NCBI RefSeq assembly: GCF_014698035.1 | Contig: NZ_JACJSF010000008.1 | Location: forward strand, 114,013 to 178,012 | Source: Desmonostoc muscorum FACHB-395 | GTDB lineage: Bacteria; Cyanobacteriota; Cyanobacteriia; Cyanobacteriales; Nostocaceae | Length of the DNA stretch: 64,000 bases | Reading direction: 5' to 3' | In this document: piece after piece, positions 17,017-25,734 of the stretch | Layout of the letters: each line of letters starts with the position of its first letter | Numbering within the stretch: the stretch's first letter is position 1 | The notes under the pieces: model-generated | Databases searched by the model: none | Told to the model about the DNA's origin: nothing | The model's input: only the letters and a program-made list of their open reading frames with translations | Position numbers and translations under genes: made by a program

Positions 17017-17997
17017 ATGCAGACTCTCCAAAAACTCTCCCTCCCAAGCATGGGCTGTGGGACTTGGGCCTGGGGCAACCAACTGCTTTGGGGATATGAC
17101 GAAAGTATGGATGACCAGTTGCAAGCGGTGTTTAACCTTTGTGTAAACAACGGTGTGACTTTATTTGATACGGGTGATTCTTACGGAACTGGGAGATTGA
17201 ATGGTCGAAGTGAGTTACTGCTGGGACGATTCAACCGAGAATATCTAGGTTCAAACAAAGAAAATATTTGTATTGCGACTAAGCTTGCTGCTGACCCGTG
17301 GAGATGGACACGGCAATCAATGGTAAAGGCTTGCAAGTCATCTGCCCAACGCCTAGGAAAAAACGTCGATTTGGTACAGATGCACTGGTCAACAGCAAAT
17401 TACGCCCCTTGGCAAGAGGTAGGGCTGTTAGATGGTCTTGCCGATTTATATGAGCAAGGACTGGTTAAGGGAGTAGGACTGTCCAATTATGGGCCTAAAC
17501 AGCTTAAGCAAGTGCAGAAAAAGTTTGCTGAACGAGGTGTTCCTATTACTACTCTGCAAGTTCAATACTCTTTGTTGTCTACATATCCTGTCACCCAATT
17601 AGGTCTTAAAGACCTTTGTGATGAGTTGGGAATTAAACTGATTGCCTACAGCCCTCTAGCTTTGGGACTGCTGACAGGAAAATACTCTGAGCAAGGCCCT
17701 TTGCCTAAAGGTATTCGAGGTCTGCTGTTTAGGCAGATATTACCAGGAATGCGCTCGCTTTTGGGATGTTTGCAAGAGGTGTCACAATCCAGAAACAAAA
17801 CCATGTCACAGGTAGCAATTAATTGGTGCATCTGTAAAGAAACCATTCCCATCCCTGGAGCAAAGAGCGTAGAACAGGCAAGAGAGAATATTGGTGCTTT
17901 AGGTTGGCAATTAAACGTCAGCGAGATTGCAGAGTTAGATAAGGCGGCGGCGAATGTAGGCAAGAAAATGGTACAAAATATCTTTCAAACTAAGTGA
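17017..17997 (+). CDS. Aldo/keto reductase
   Basis: An NADPH-dependent oxidoreductase of the AKR superfamily, 326 residues in a TIM barrel. The catalytic tetrad is visible as D54 and Y56 (LFDTGDSYG), K89 (CIATKLA) and H123 (VQMHWS). The cofactor region appears near the C-terminus as IPIPGAKSVEQARENIGAL. The protein resembles the plant/cyanobacterial At1g06690-like group (GTWAWGNQLLWGYD at the start). Substrate unknown. It is monocistronic with no linked pathway gene. An upstream run (about 16914-16992) reads in one frame like a gene tail but has no start. Confidence 0.92.
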   Translation: MQTLQKLSLPSMGCGTWAWGNQLLWGYDESMDDQLQAVFNLCVNNGVTLFDTGDSYGTGRLNGRSELLLGRFNREYLGSNKENICIATKLAADPWRWTRQSMVKACKSSAQRLGKNVDLVQMHWSTANYAPWQEVGLLDGLADLYEQGLVKGVGLSNYGPKQLKQVQKKFAERGVPITTLQVQYSLLSTYPVTQLGLKDLCDELGIKLIAYSPLALGLLTGKYSEQGPLPKGIRGLLFRQILPGMRSLLGCLQEVSQSRNKTMSQVAINWCICKETIPIPGAKSVEQARENIGALGWQLNVSEIAELDKAAANVGKKMVQNIFQTK

Positions 17998-18188
17998 AAT
18001 TTCAACGTTAATTGATTTAATTTTGCAAAAACCTGGTTTAAGTTTGAAAATAAAAATACTTGAATTTTATATAAATCCAGACATAAATTCCTTAATTATG
18101 TCTAATGAATTAGTAACATTAATTACTATTTTCATAGTATAATACATTATCTTTTAAAAGTTATATTATCAAGAATAGATACATATAG

Positions 18189-18263
18189 CAGTTCAGTTAA
18201 GCCGTGGGTTTTGAGACGCGATAAATCGCCGTCTCTACAAGTGTTTTGGTTTTATCTGAACTG
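18189..18263. repeat. MITE-like palindromic element, family 3 (CAGTTCAG ends), copy A
   Basis: Ends cagttcag and ctgaactg frame a 75-bp sequence containing gagacgcgataaatcgccgt and acaagtgttttggttttat. An inverted copy lies at 56196-56258. The rest of 17998-18597 is AT-rich and without genes apart from the terminator at 18455. Confidence 0.75.
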
Positions 18264-18454
18264 TATTGCTCTATAATTAAAATCCCGTAGAATACATTTT
18301 CAGATAACTTTTTTTAAAGACTTAAATCAATGAGTTATGTCCTAAAGTTTGCTCTGAAGAACTTGAATTTTAAAGTGTACTAGGAAAGAATGAATATTGA
18401 GTCTAACATCTTGTAGACACTCTTGGTGACAACTTAACCTTATCCAATGTCCAC

Positions 18455-18477
18455 AGTCCGCGAAAGCGGACTTTTTT
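18455..18477 (+). terminator. Orphan rho-independent terminator
   Basis: agtccgc, loop gaaa, gcggact and a run of T residues make a textbook terminator on the plus strand. The nearest upstream plus-strand gene ends 450 bp before, beyond a MITE, so it may end an unannotated small RNA starting around 18280-18350. Confidence 0.75.
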
Positions 18478-18597
18478 ATGCAAGCTAAAGTTGTAATCGA
18501 TTATTTAAGTAAATAAGCAATGAGTAGTAAGGGTTTCAAATTTTATGATGACGAGAGTGATTAAGGAGGGTTAAAGGAGAATAGAATGAGAGGATAA

Positions 18598-19422
18598 TTA
18601 CTGATTTGTTTTTACAAGAGTAGTAAACTCTTGCAAAGCTTTCTGATACTTTTTTTCACCTACCCAGAATAAATCATTATGATTGGCCTCTTCAACCCAC
18701 AAATAAAGCTTTGGCGATATTGCAGCATTAAACAACTTTTCTCCATGAGCAAAAGGAATGACATCATCTGCTTTGCCATGAATCACTAGTATCGGACATT
18801 TTACTTTTTTGATATTGTCCAGATTGGGAAATTTGTCAAAAGGTAAAATCCTAAAAGGTACTATTACTTGAAAAGCTGAAATAAACGAACTTTCAAGAAT
18901 TAAACCAGCTATCGGTTTTCGCATTGCTAGGTTTACCGCAGAACCACCGCCAACCGAACGCCCCAAAACTATAATTCTTTCAGGTGGTGTTTTTAAATTT
19001 TCGGTCAAATAATTGTAAGCGCTATTAATATCTTCGTATGCGTGGCTTTCTGTCGCCTTTCCTTGACTCGTACCATAACCACGATAATCATAAGCAAAGA
19101 CACTAAAACCCCATGCGTGTAATTTTTCTAGTATCTGTTTAATATCTCCTAAATCTTCAGAATTACCATGAACATAAAGAATAGTGTAATTAGCTTGATT
19201 GTTTAATAAGTATGTAGCTGAGATATTTGTATTTTCTCCACTTTTTAACTTAATAATTTCTGGATTATCCTGATAACTAGAAGGACGAGATAGAAAAATC
19301 ATACTATCTGCCCGAAAATATACATATAAAGCAAAAAATATATAAATAAACATGAAAGATTTAAGCAGTCTTTGCCAAGTAAAATCACCAATTAGCAATT
19401 TTATAATTTGCTGTTTTTCCAT
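18598..19422 (-). CDS. Alpha/beta hydrolase with N-terminal membrane anchor
   Basis: A 274-residue serine hydrolase of the BEM46/YfhR-like group (ABHD13/ABHD17-like). The N-terminal helix (about residues 20-38, SFMFIYIFFALYVYF) is a likely membrane anchor. The nucleophile motif is GRSVGGG (in IIVLGRSVGGGSAVNLAM), the Asp is in GKADDVIPF and the catalytic His is in EEANHND. ILYVHGNSEDLG is the oxyanion strand. The substrate is unknown; homologues include esterases and depalmitoylases. It ends 121 bp before the orphan terminator but on the opposite strand. Confidence 0.88.
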   Translation of the reverse strand: MEKQQIIKLLIGDFTWQRLLKSFMFIYIFFALYVYFRADSMIFLSRPSSYQDNPEIIKLKSGENTNISATYLLNNQANYTILYVHGNSEDLGDIKQILEKLHAWGFSVFAYDYRGYGTSQGKATESHAYEDINSAYNYLTENLKTPPERIIVLGRSVGGGSAVNLAMRKPIAGLILESSFISAFQVIVPFRILPFDKFPNLDNIKKVKCPILVIHGKADDVIPFAHGEKLFNAAISPKLYLWVEEANHNDLFWVGEKKYQKALQEFTTLVKTNQ

Positions 19423-19472
19423 TAGTTTTTATTTTTATTTCCCTTCAGCCTAACCATCAATGATTTGTTTAT

Positions 19473-19549
19473 AGAACTTACGCAAAACTACACGCTGTAG
19501 AGGCAATACTCTACGATTTCTCCAACAGAGTACCCGCAGAGTATTGCCT
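19473..19549. repeat. One-ended family 1 element with nested hairpin
   Basis: agaacttacgcaaaactaca repeats the family 1 left end. The right end is missing; instead aggcaatactct (19501-19512) and agagtattgcct (19538-19549) form a 12-bp hairpin. It lies upstream of the alpha/beta hydrolase start and downstream of the 88-residue gene. Confidence 0.65.
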
Positions 19550-19571
19550 GTATCTAAAAACCCAGTAAAGA

Positions 19572-19838
19572 CTATTTTGATTTTCGTGCCGATTTGGGCG
19601 GTGTTCGGTGTGCGCCAAAGTACTTCTCACTGCGATAGCGCAACCACACCCGCAACACTTGCGGAATCTGATCTTTTTGTTCTTTATTCAGTGTATTGTA
19701 AAGGGCTAATGCGCGATCGCGTTCACCCCGACAAGCAGCGTTATTGTGAGCATCCCAATAGCTGCGGGCTACCCGAATCCGCCGACACACTTCCTTAATC
19801 AGTTCTTCTCCTGTGAGTGGAGCGTCCTGCTTTGCCAT
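19572..19838 (-). CDS. Conserved hypothetical protein (small, basic)
   Basis: An 88-residue basic protein starting MAKQDAPLTGEELIKEVCRR. It is dense in Arg and Lys and contains a helical GERDRALALYNTLNKEQKD segment and a KSARKSK tail. No domain is recognised and there is no signal peptide. Its composition differs from the repeat around it and the frame is clean, which supports a real gene. The stop at 19572 lies just beyond the half-MITE. The arrangement suggests a stand-alone transcript, with a divergent MBL-fold gene at 20069. Confidence 0.65.
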   Translation of the reverse strand: MAKQDAPLTGEELIKEVCRRIRVARSYWDAHNNAACRGERDRALALYNTLNKEQKDQIPQVLRVWLRYRSEKYFGAHRTPPKSARKSK

Positions 19839-20068
19839 ACTCAGATGCGATAAATTTCTAATGCGATCCTAGCGAGTCAGACTCATTCTCACAATTACAA
19901 CCCAAGCAAGTCAAACCCGCAAATCGATTTCACTAGACTTTAGACACAGATAGCAAAACTAACTCAGCAATCAAATTCTGTGAAAACATAAATTTGTTCA
20001 CTCCTAAGTATGGTGATTATTCATCTTTTTTCATCTTTAAAAGAGATTAATACTCGGTAGGATCATTT

Positions 20069-20941
20069 ATGCGTATTCATCATCTTAATTGCGGTTGTAT
20101 GTGTCCAATTGGTGGGGCACTCTTCGACGGTTTTAGTCGTGGGCTAACAGCCTGTCTGGTCTGTCACTGTCTGCTTATTGAGACAAATCAGGGACTCGTT
20201 CTCATAGATACAGGTTTTGGTCAGTGCGATATTCAAGCGCCATTATCAAGACTCAGCCCCTTCTTCATGAATTTGAATCGTATCCAATTTGAAGAAAAAT
20301 ACACGGCGGTTGCGGCTATTGAGCAGCTTGGTTTAAACCCGCGCGATGTCCGCCACATAGTGCTTACTCACCTCGATTTTGATCATGCAGGCGGGTTGGA
20401 AGATTTTCCTGAAGCAACCGTGCATGTAATGCTCAGTGAGATTGAAGCCGCACGGGAACGGCAGGGCTTTGTCTCATCGCAACGTTACCGCCCTGGTCAG
20501 TGGGATGAAGTAAAAAATTGGAAGTATTATTCGGCTGGTGGTGAACCTTGGTTTGGCTTTGAGGCAGTACGTAATCTCGAAGGACTACCGCCCGAAATTC
20601 TCCTGATACCGCTCATCGGTCACACACAGGGTCATGCAGGTGTCGCTATTGAGACATCGGAAGGCTGGCTCTTACATGCAGGCGATGCTTACTTTTACCG
20701 ACACGAAATCGGCTCTCCTAAACGAGTTTGCACACCTGGTTTGCGTGCCTACCAATGGTTGATGGAGGTAGACCGCAAGGCTCGACTTTCTAATCAAGAT
20801 AAGTTGCGTGCATTATCGCTCGACCACAGTAGTGAAGTGCGCCTCTTTTGTAGCCATGATGCGATCGAGTTCAAAACTTTTGCTGACCAAGATAATTTGC
20901 AATTGCAGGAAGGCAATTCGCGCTCAACAGCTTTCAATTAG
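20069..20941 (+). CDS. MBL-fold metallo-hydrolase (lactonase-like)
   Basis: A 290-residue metallo-beta-lactamase-fold hydrolase of the AHL-lactonase/glyoxalase-II-like clan. The first metal motif is THLDFDHAGG with H101, D103, D105 and H106. The canonical HxHxDH has Asp at the second position here. Downstream ligands are expected in LIGHTQGHAGV, LHAGDAYFY and FCSHDAIEF. The N-terminus MRIHHLNCGCMCPIGG is typical of the lactonase-like group. The physiological substrate is unknown; a quorum-quenching role would be speculation. Monocistronic. Confidence 0.85.
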   Translation: MRIHHLNCGCMCPIGGALFDGFSRGLTACLVCHCLLIETNQGLVLIDTGFGQCDIQAPLSRLSPFFMNLNRIQFEEKYTAVAAIEQLGLNPRDVRHIVLTHLDFDHAGGLEDFPEATVHVMLSEIEAARERQGFVSSQRYRPGQWDEVKNWKYYSAGGEPWFGFEAVRNLEGLPPEILLIPLIGHTQGHAGVAIETSEGWLLHAGDAYFYRHEIGSPKRVCTPGLRAYQWLMEVDRKARLSNQDKLRALSLDHSSEVRLFCSHDAIEFKTFADQDNLQLQEGNSRSTAFN

Positions 20942-21339
20942 CTCAAAAACTCAACGCATCTCAACAGAATTATAAGGTTTTCAAGGTTCGGCTGAGATGC
21001 GTCTATGAGTTTCAGCTTTTAATAAAGTGTCTTTAAAAGATATCCAAGGCTGATTTACTCAGTATTGTTACTGTACCTCACTGGACTAGTAAACGCTATA
21101 GACTAACGCTTTATCAAAAATTCTTCTGATTTATTGTTATTCATTACTGATGCAATAGCACTTATAAACAGGTCTTGAGTGTTACAAGGTAGTACTTATT
21201 TGGGAATACTTTTATAGGAGTGATAAAGAAGGCGATCGCGCTAACACTTTTAATTCAAATGTACTATATCACCTTATAACCACTCCTATCTTACAAAAAA
21301 GACGTATCAATACTCACTAATCTACCAGGACTAACTAAG
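20942..21339. other. Intergenic region with a long inverted repeat
   Basis: aactcaacgcatctca just after the MBL gene pairs imperfectly with tgagatgcgtctatgagtt ending near 21013, a probable terminator stem without a strong T-run. The remaining 320 bp hold one HIP1-like gcgatcgcgc near 21233 and no gene. Confidence 0.45.
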
Positions 21340-22551
21340 ATGGGATTTACTGAAGATATTGTCAAGCTGTCTGAACAAGTGCGTAAGCGATTTGACCAAG
21401 TTGTTGGCGAAGAAGCTACTAAGATGGCGTTGATTGTTCCTTTTTTAAGCGCTCTTGGCTACGATGTCTATGATCCTAGCGAAGTCATGCCGGAATACGT
21501 AGCAGACTTTGCTACTAGAAGAGCAGGACAGTTTGAAAAAGTAGATTACGCCTTAGCTATTAACGGTACTAAAGTTATGCTCGTAGAGGCAAAAGCCCGT
21601 GGTCAAAAAGCTGAGGCACATGATGGGCAACTGAGCAAATATTTTAATGCACTTCTGACAACAAAAGTAGCTATTGTAACTAATGGGATTGAGTACCGTT
21701 TCTTTACAGACTTGCGTGATAAAAATGTCATGGACAAGGAGCCATTTTTTACTTTTAACATCCTTGAATATGATTCCAAAGATATTGATAACCTCAAATT
21801 TTTTCATCGTGATAATTTTGAGGTTGCAGCTATTACCAACCATGCTGAAGAAATGGTTTATGTAAAAGGCATGACTCAGCTTCTAGGAAATCTTTTACGT
21901 TCTCCTTCTGAAGAATTTGTTCGCTTTTTAGTGGCTGAACTCGGTACTGTTGCTCCTAGTTATGAAATTCAAGGTCGAATTACTGGTAAAGTTATTGATA
22001 AATTCAGACCAATTGTTAAAAAGTCAATTCAGGGAAGTTTAGTAGAGTTAATGACTCGCTCACTTAGCCAAGAAATAACTCCGCCTGTTGAAATTGAAGT
22101 AGAACAAGAGATTGAAGAAGAGGAAAAACAACAAGAATATCAAGAATCGAAAATAGTAACAACGGCTGAAGAAATCGAAGCTTTTGAAAAAATTAAAGCA
22201 ATTACGAAAACTTTAATGAGTTACAATTTTGAACTCCAATATAAGGATACAGCTTCATACTTTGGTATCAATCTTGGCAAAAGTACTTGGTGGTTTCTGA
22301 GACTATATCTATCTTCGCAGAAAAAAAGTTTAATTACTCGGCTAAGTGTAGATGAAGTAAAGTCGCTAGTTTCAAACTTTGAAGTGCAGGAAGTAACAGC
22401 TTCTCTGGGGGATGCTGCATCAAAAGTAATTATTTCCTCCATTAGTGATTTCGATAAGCTGACACCATTGATTCTCAGATGTTACGAAACAGAAGCAGCC
22501 AAGCATCAAACATTCATCCCGGATGTAATCAGAATGGAAAAATCAGCTTAA
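21340..22551 (+). CDS. Solitary type I restriction HsdR N-terminal-domain nuclease
   Basis: A 403-residue protein with a PD-(D/E)xK nuclease domain of the HsdR_N type in the first 170 residues. D69 lies in EKVDYALAI, and E83 and K85 lie in MLVEAKARG. No helicase motor domain, HsdM or HsdS follows, so this is not a complete type I system. The C-terminal half has a Glu-rich coiled region (EIEVEQEIEEEEKQQEYQ, about 248-265) and then a compact domain (about 280-400) with a YFGINLGKSTWWFLRLYL strand run. Stand-alone proteins of this type are frequent in cyanobacteria; their function is unknown and a defence role is possible. A Shine-Dalgarno is not evident. Confidence 0.82.
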   Translation: MGFTEDIVKLSEQVRKRFDQVVGEEATKMALIVPFLSALGYDVYDPSEVMPEYVADFATRRAGQFEKVDYALAINGTKVMLVEAKARGQKAEAHDGQLSKYFNALLTTKVAIVTNGIEYRFFTDLRDKNVMDKEPFFTFNILEYDSKDIDNLKFFHRDNFEVAAITNHAEEMVYVKGMTQLLGNLLRSPSEEFVRFLVAELGTVAPSYEIQGRITGKVIDKFRPIVKKSIQGSLVELMTRSLSQEITPPVEIEVEQEIEEEEKQQEYQESKIVTTAEEIEAFEKIKAITKTLMSYNFELQYKDTASYFGINLGKSTWWFLRLYLSSQKKSLITRLSVDEVKSLVSNFEVQEVTASLGDAASKVIISSISDFDKLTPLILRCYETEAAKHQTFIPDVIRMEKSA

Positions 22552-22769
22552 CTCAAGGTATCTAATACAAAACTCCATCTACCCAACCATTTTTTTGCTG
22601 TTTCCCATTCTGAGTGTGGAATATTTGTAGACAAAAGCAGATTGGGAATAACAGCATACTAAAAAGACAAAGTTATTAAACTAATTTTTTCATCAGATTT
22701 TATTTTTGCCTGCCAGTAAATTAGCGATCGCAGTACTAATCGGCTAACCTCTAATATTTAAGACAAAAA

Positions 22770-22797
22770 AGTGGCTCTGCAATCAGCAGAACCACTA
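22770..22797 (-). terminator. Rho-independent terminator of acsF
   Basis: Read on the minus strand: agtggttctgc, a short loop, gcagagccact and a T-run. It lies 25 bp downstream of the acsF stop. Confidence 0.88.
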
Positions 22798-22821
22798 AAG
22801 CTTTCGCAAATCTGTTATAAA

Positions 22822-23898
22822 TTAACGAACTGCCCCTTGAGCAGAAACAGTATCAATCGGTTTCATCAGGTACAGCCGTAATAACTGCCAGCCATTGGAG
22901 ATGTAAAGTGGCAGTTTTTGGAAGAATTGCAAGAATTTGGGAGTGTTGGAATTAGCGATCGCACCCAGCTTCTCGTTATTGCTGATACAAGTATCCAATC
23001 GCTGATAAAACTCAGGATTCTCTACATCCAGCATTAGCGGGAACACGCGACCGGCGTTTTCGTTAGTCTTCTGAATTACATGAATGTCGTATTCTCGTGC
23101 ATCCAATCCCAGGGTTGCATAAAAGTCCTTGCGTTGGATGTCATTGAGATACATTGTCGCAAATACCGACAACAGGAAGAACCGACTCCACAGCCGTGCT
23201 TTCCAATCATTCAATATTTGTGGCTGGGATTTCATGATGGCATCAAAGAAATCGCCGTGGCGGTTTTCATCTTGACACCAGTTTTCAAAGAACCGGAAGA
23301 TTGGATAAACCCGGTCTTCGGGATGTGCTTCTAAATGGCGGTAAATGGTGATGTAGCGCCAATAACCGATCTTCTCAGAAAGATAAGTAGCGTAAAAGAT
23401 GAATTTCGGTTTAAAGAAGGTGTAATTGCGGCTCTTAGTCAAAAACCCTAAATCTAAAGACAGATTAAAGTCCGACAAAGCTTTGTTCAAAAAGCCAGCG
23501 TGACGTGCTTCATCCCGTGACATCAGGTTAAAACACTCTGCCAAGACGGGGCTTTTTCCTTTCAAGCGACGGCCAAGTTCTTTATATAGCAAAAAGCCGG
23601 AAAACTCTGCTGTACAGGAACGTTCTAGAAACTCAACGAACAATTTGCGAGTTTCCCCGTCAATATGATCCCAGGATTGGTCAAACTCCGCATCCCGAAC
23701 AAAGTGATGGCGGTTGTAGTCAGTGCGGAACTCTTCGAGAATGGCTTGTAACTCGTCTTCATTGACGGAGATATCCATCCGCGCCATTTCATCAAAATCG
23801 GTAGTATAAAACCGAGGTGTTAACAGGGTTTCTTTTGCCGGGACTTTAATCCCTGGCCGGATTTCTTCAAAGCCTGGTTTTTTGAGGGAATCTACCAT
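22822..23898 (-). CDS. acsF: Mg-protoporphyrin IX monomethyl ester (oxidative) cyclase
   Basis: The aerobic di-iron cyclase that forms the isocyclic ring of chlorophyll, converting Mg-protoporphyrin monomethyl ester to divinyl protochlorophyllide at the membrane. The 358 residues contain the di-iron ligand helices: [30 protein letters not shown] and [11 protein letters not shown] (two ExxH motifs). The N-terminus [19 protein letters not shown] is diagnostic of AcsF/ChlA. A typical terminator follows. Cyanobacteria often have two isozymes (chlAI aerobic, chlAII micro-oxic); no hemN or ho2 neighbour is seen, which favours the main aerobic form. Confidence 0.97.
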   Translation of the reverse strand: MVDSLKKPGFEEIRPGIKVPAKETLLTPRFYTTDFDEMARMDISVNEDELQAILEEFRTDYNRHHFVRDAEFDQSWDHIDGETRKLFVEFLERSCTAEFSGFLLYKELGRRLKGKSPVLAECFNLMSRDEARHAGFLNKALSDFNLSLDLGFLTKSRNYTFFKPKFIFYATYLSEKIGYWRYITIYRHLEAHPEDRVYPIFRFFENWCQDENRHGDFFDAIMKSQPQILNDWKARLWSRFFLLSVFATMYLNDIQRKDFYATLGLDAREYDIHVIQKTNENAGRVFPLMLDVENPEFYQRLDTCISNNEKLGAIANSNTPKFLQFFQKLPLYISNGWQLLRLYLMKPIDTVSAQGAVR

Positions 23899-24264
23899 GT
23901 CTTGATTGCTCTTTCGTCTTTATTATCTTAAGTAGACCAGAAAGCCAAGGTTAAAGCTCTGGCAAGGCGTAACAGCCCACAATAATCCAATTGTATAAAG
24001 TTTAGTCTACCAAGGTGCGGGTGAGAAATTTGTAAGTAAAAGATTAAGAGTTGCAACAATCATTCAATATTTACGGAATCAAAAATCGCGGATTAGTAGT
24101 CAAATAAACGTAGTTCGGTGATTAGCAGGGTTTTGATCGAGTGGAGTAGCACGCATTTTTTGTATTTTAAATCGCCATAATCTCAGTAATTTTCTGTAGT
24201 TGCTACTACAACATAGAAAACCCATTTTAGACAACAAAAGCAAATCCAAAGGGTTGAAAACAAG
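23899..24264. promoter_or_regulatory. Divergent promoter region of acsF and the TM2 gene
   Basis: 366 bp with no ORF resembling a protein. It must carry the acsF promoter and the promoter of the TM2-domain gene. No operator could be fixed by eye. Confidence 0.4.
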
Positions 24265-24759
24265 ATGAATCTTGAAAACAATCAGCATAAAGACCGACTT
24301 CTTGTCTCTTACATCTTGTGTGCAGTTGGATTTTTCGGATTAGGAGGACTGCACCGCTTATACAATGGCAAGATAGGCACGGGTTTGCTGTGGCTGTGTA
24401 CTTTTGGTTTGTTTTATATAGGGCAGACTGTGGATTTGCTTCTCATCCCTGGCATGGTTGACGAATACGAACACAAGCTGAGACTAAAAGCAGGTGTATC
24501 TCCCTTTGGAGTGCCGTTGAATCAAGCAGTGGTTGCCTCTCAAGTCCAACACCCAACAGGCAACCAACTGATGATTAAACTGATTGAAGCGGCGGAAAGC
24601 AAGGGTGGTATTTTAACTGTTACTCAAGGCGTGAAGTTCACGGGAGCTAGCTTTGCAGAAGTGGAAGCTACTCTCAATGAGATGTACAAATCAGGTTATG
24701 TAAAAATAGATAACGACCCCAATACTGGAGCCGTTATCTACCATTTCCACGAACTTTAA
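24265..24759 (+). CDS. TM2-domain membrane protein
   Basis: A 164-residue protein. Residues about 12-65 are a TM2 domain: two membrane helices joined by a short turn (SYILCAVGFFGLGGLHRLYN and GTGLLWLCTFGLFYIGQTVD). The cytosolic C-terminal part (about 100-164) contains a helix-turn region (MIKLIEAAESKGGILTVTQG) that resembles a winged-helix fold for sensing. TM2 proteins occur widely, with unknown roles. Monocistronic; followed by a repeat array. Confidence 0.85.
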   Translation: MNLENNQHKDRLLVSYILCAVGFFGLGGLHRLYNGKIGTGLLWLCTFGLFYIGQTVDLLLIPGMVDEYEHKLRLKAGVSPFGVPLNQAVVASQVQHPTGNQLMIKLIEAAESKGGILTVTQGVKFTGASFAEVEATLNEMYKSGYVKIDNDPNTGAVIYHFHEL

Positions 24760-24763
24760 ATTT

Positions 24764-24850
24764 TCATTTGTCCTTTGTCATTTGTCCTTTGTTAAAAACC
24801 AATGACTAATGACTAATGACTAATGACCAATGACTAATGACCAATGACTA
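24764..24850. repeat. Heptamer tandem repeat (STRR), two opposed blocks
   Basis: About 30 bp of catttgtcctttgt units followed by roughly seven copies of atgacta/atgacca heptamers (24799-24850). The blocks are roughly reverse complements and could form a hairpin. This type of heptamer repeat is characteristic of heterocystous cyanobacteria. The end touches the stop codon of the next gene. Confidence 0.8.
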
Positions 24851-25507
24851 ATTTATACCTAGCCACTTTTGACCGTCCAAGCGCTGAACTAAGCCAAATA
24901 CCAACAAATCGAGTGTAATTTTGCGCTCATCGATTAAGAAGGACTCAAGAGTGCTAGGTTTTTTGCCTTCATTACAGGAAAATCCCTTTTTCCCTTGAAT
25001 ATCTTCTTCGGGGAAATACAGGTTAAACTGACGCGCACCAGTTTCTTTCCAACTACCGATAATTTGCCAGCATTCTTCAGCAGATTCAAAGCCAGTAATT
25101 GGCACTTTCTGCTTGGCAAAAGACACCTGTAAATCTTGCACACCTTGTTGAGCGATCGCTTTTTGTAAAGCTGGCAAGTAGTCTTGCTCGATAAACTCTA
25201 CAAACGGCTTATCTTCAACAGATGGGGCTTTTTCCTTTTTGGCGGCTTTAGCTGCGGGTTTTTCTTCTGCGGCTGCGGCGGGTTTTTCGCCTACTGCGGC
25301 TTTAGCTGCGGCTGCGGGTTTTTCTCGCTTGGGGGGTGTCGCAGTTGGTTTAGCAGCGTTTGGATCTGGCGCGTTGGCAGTAGGAAGGTCTGTGGCTTCA
25401 GGTGAGTCTGTACTCGGAGCGTTTTCTTCAGCCACGCTGGGAGCTTGCTTGTCAACAGTGCTGGGAGCTACTTCTCCCGCTTGATTGTGATTGGTTTGGT
25501 CTGCCAT
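24848..25507 (-). CDS. DUF2996-family protein with Ala/Pro/Lys-rich N-terminus
   Basis: A 219-residue protein in two parts. Residues 1-105 are low-complexity (Ala, Pro, Lys, Glu; KPAAAAEEKPAAKAAKKEK). The rest is a compact domain beginning PFVEFIEQDYLPALQKAI and ending LVFGLVQRLDGQKWLGIN. I recognise that domain as DUF2996, a conserved cyanobacterial and plastid-lineage family whose function is not known to me. The low-complexity tail varies between homologues and probably links to a partner. Monocistronic with a start at 25507 (MADQTNHNQAG). Divergence from neighbours argues against an operon. Confidence 0.78.
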   Translation of the reverse strand: MADQTNHNQAGEVAPSTVDKQAPSVAEENAPSTDSPEATDLPTANAPDPNAAKPTATPPKREKPAAAAKAAVGEKPAAAAEEKPAAKAAKKEKAPSVEDKPFVEFIEQDYLPALQKAIAQQGVQDLQVSFAKQKVPITGFESAEECWQIIGSWKETGARQFNLYFPEEDIQGKKGFSCNEGKKPSTLESFLIDERKITLDLLVFGLVQRLDGQKWLGIN

Positions 25508-25675
25508 TGCTCAGGTCAATCCTTTAATCTAGCTTTGGGAGCGATCGCTCACCTTGATGTATCGGGTATTTTTATTTTGACATACTAGTGCAGCAAGGCA
25601 GTAATAACTGTACAGTTAAAAATAACGCCAAGGCATAGGGTATAAGCTTTCTTGCCTTCTATTCCCTACCCCTTC

Positions 25676-25722
25676 AATTTTAGATTTTAGATTGTTCAAT
25701 CCAAAATCCAAAATCTAAAATT
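25676..25722. repeat. Short palindromic repeat (attttagatttt type)
   Basis: aattttagattttagatt and aatccaaaatctaaaatt form an imperfect hairpin directly downstream of the EamA transporter gene. Such heptamer-based palindromes recur in these genomes and may act as a transcription stop. Confidence 0.6.
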
Positions 25723-25734
25723 CTTCCGCCTCAT

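Noticed and set aside
21340..22551. Complete type I restriction-modification system
   Set aside because: Neither HsdM nor HsdS nor a helicase motor is encoded nearby.
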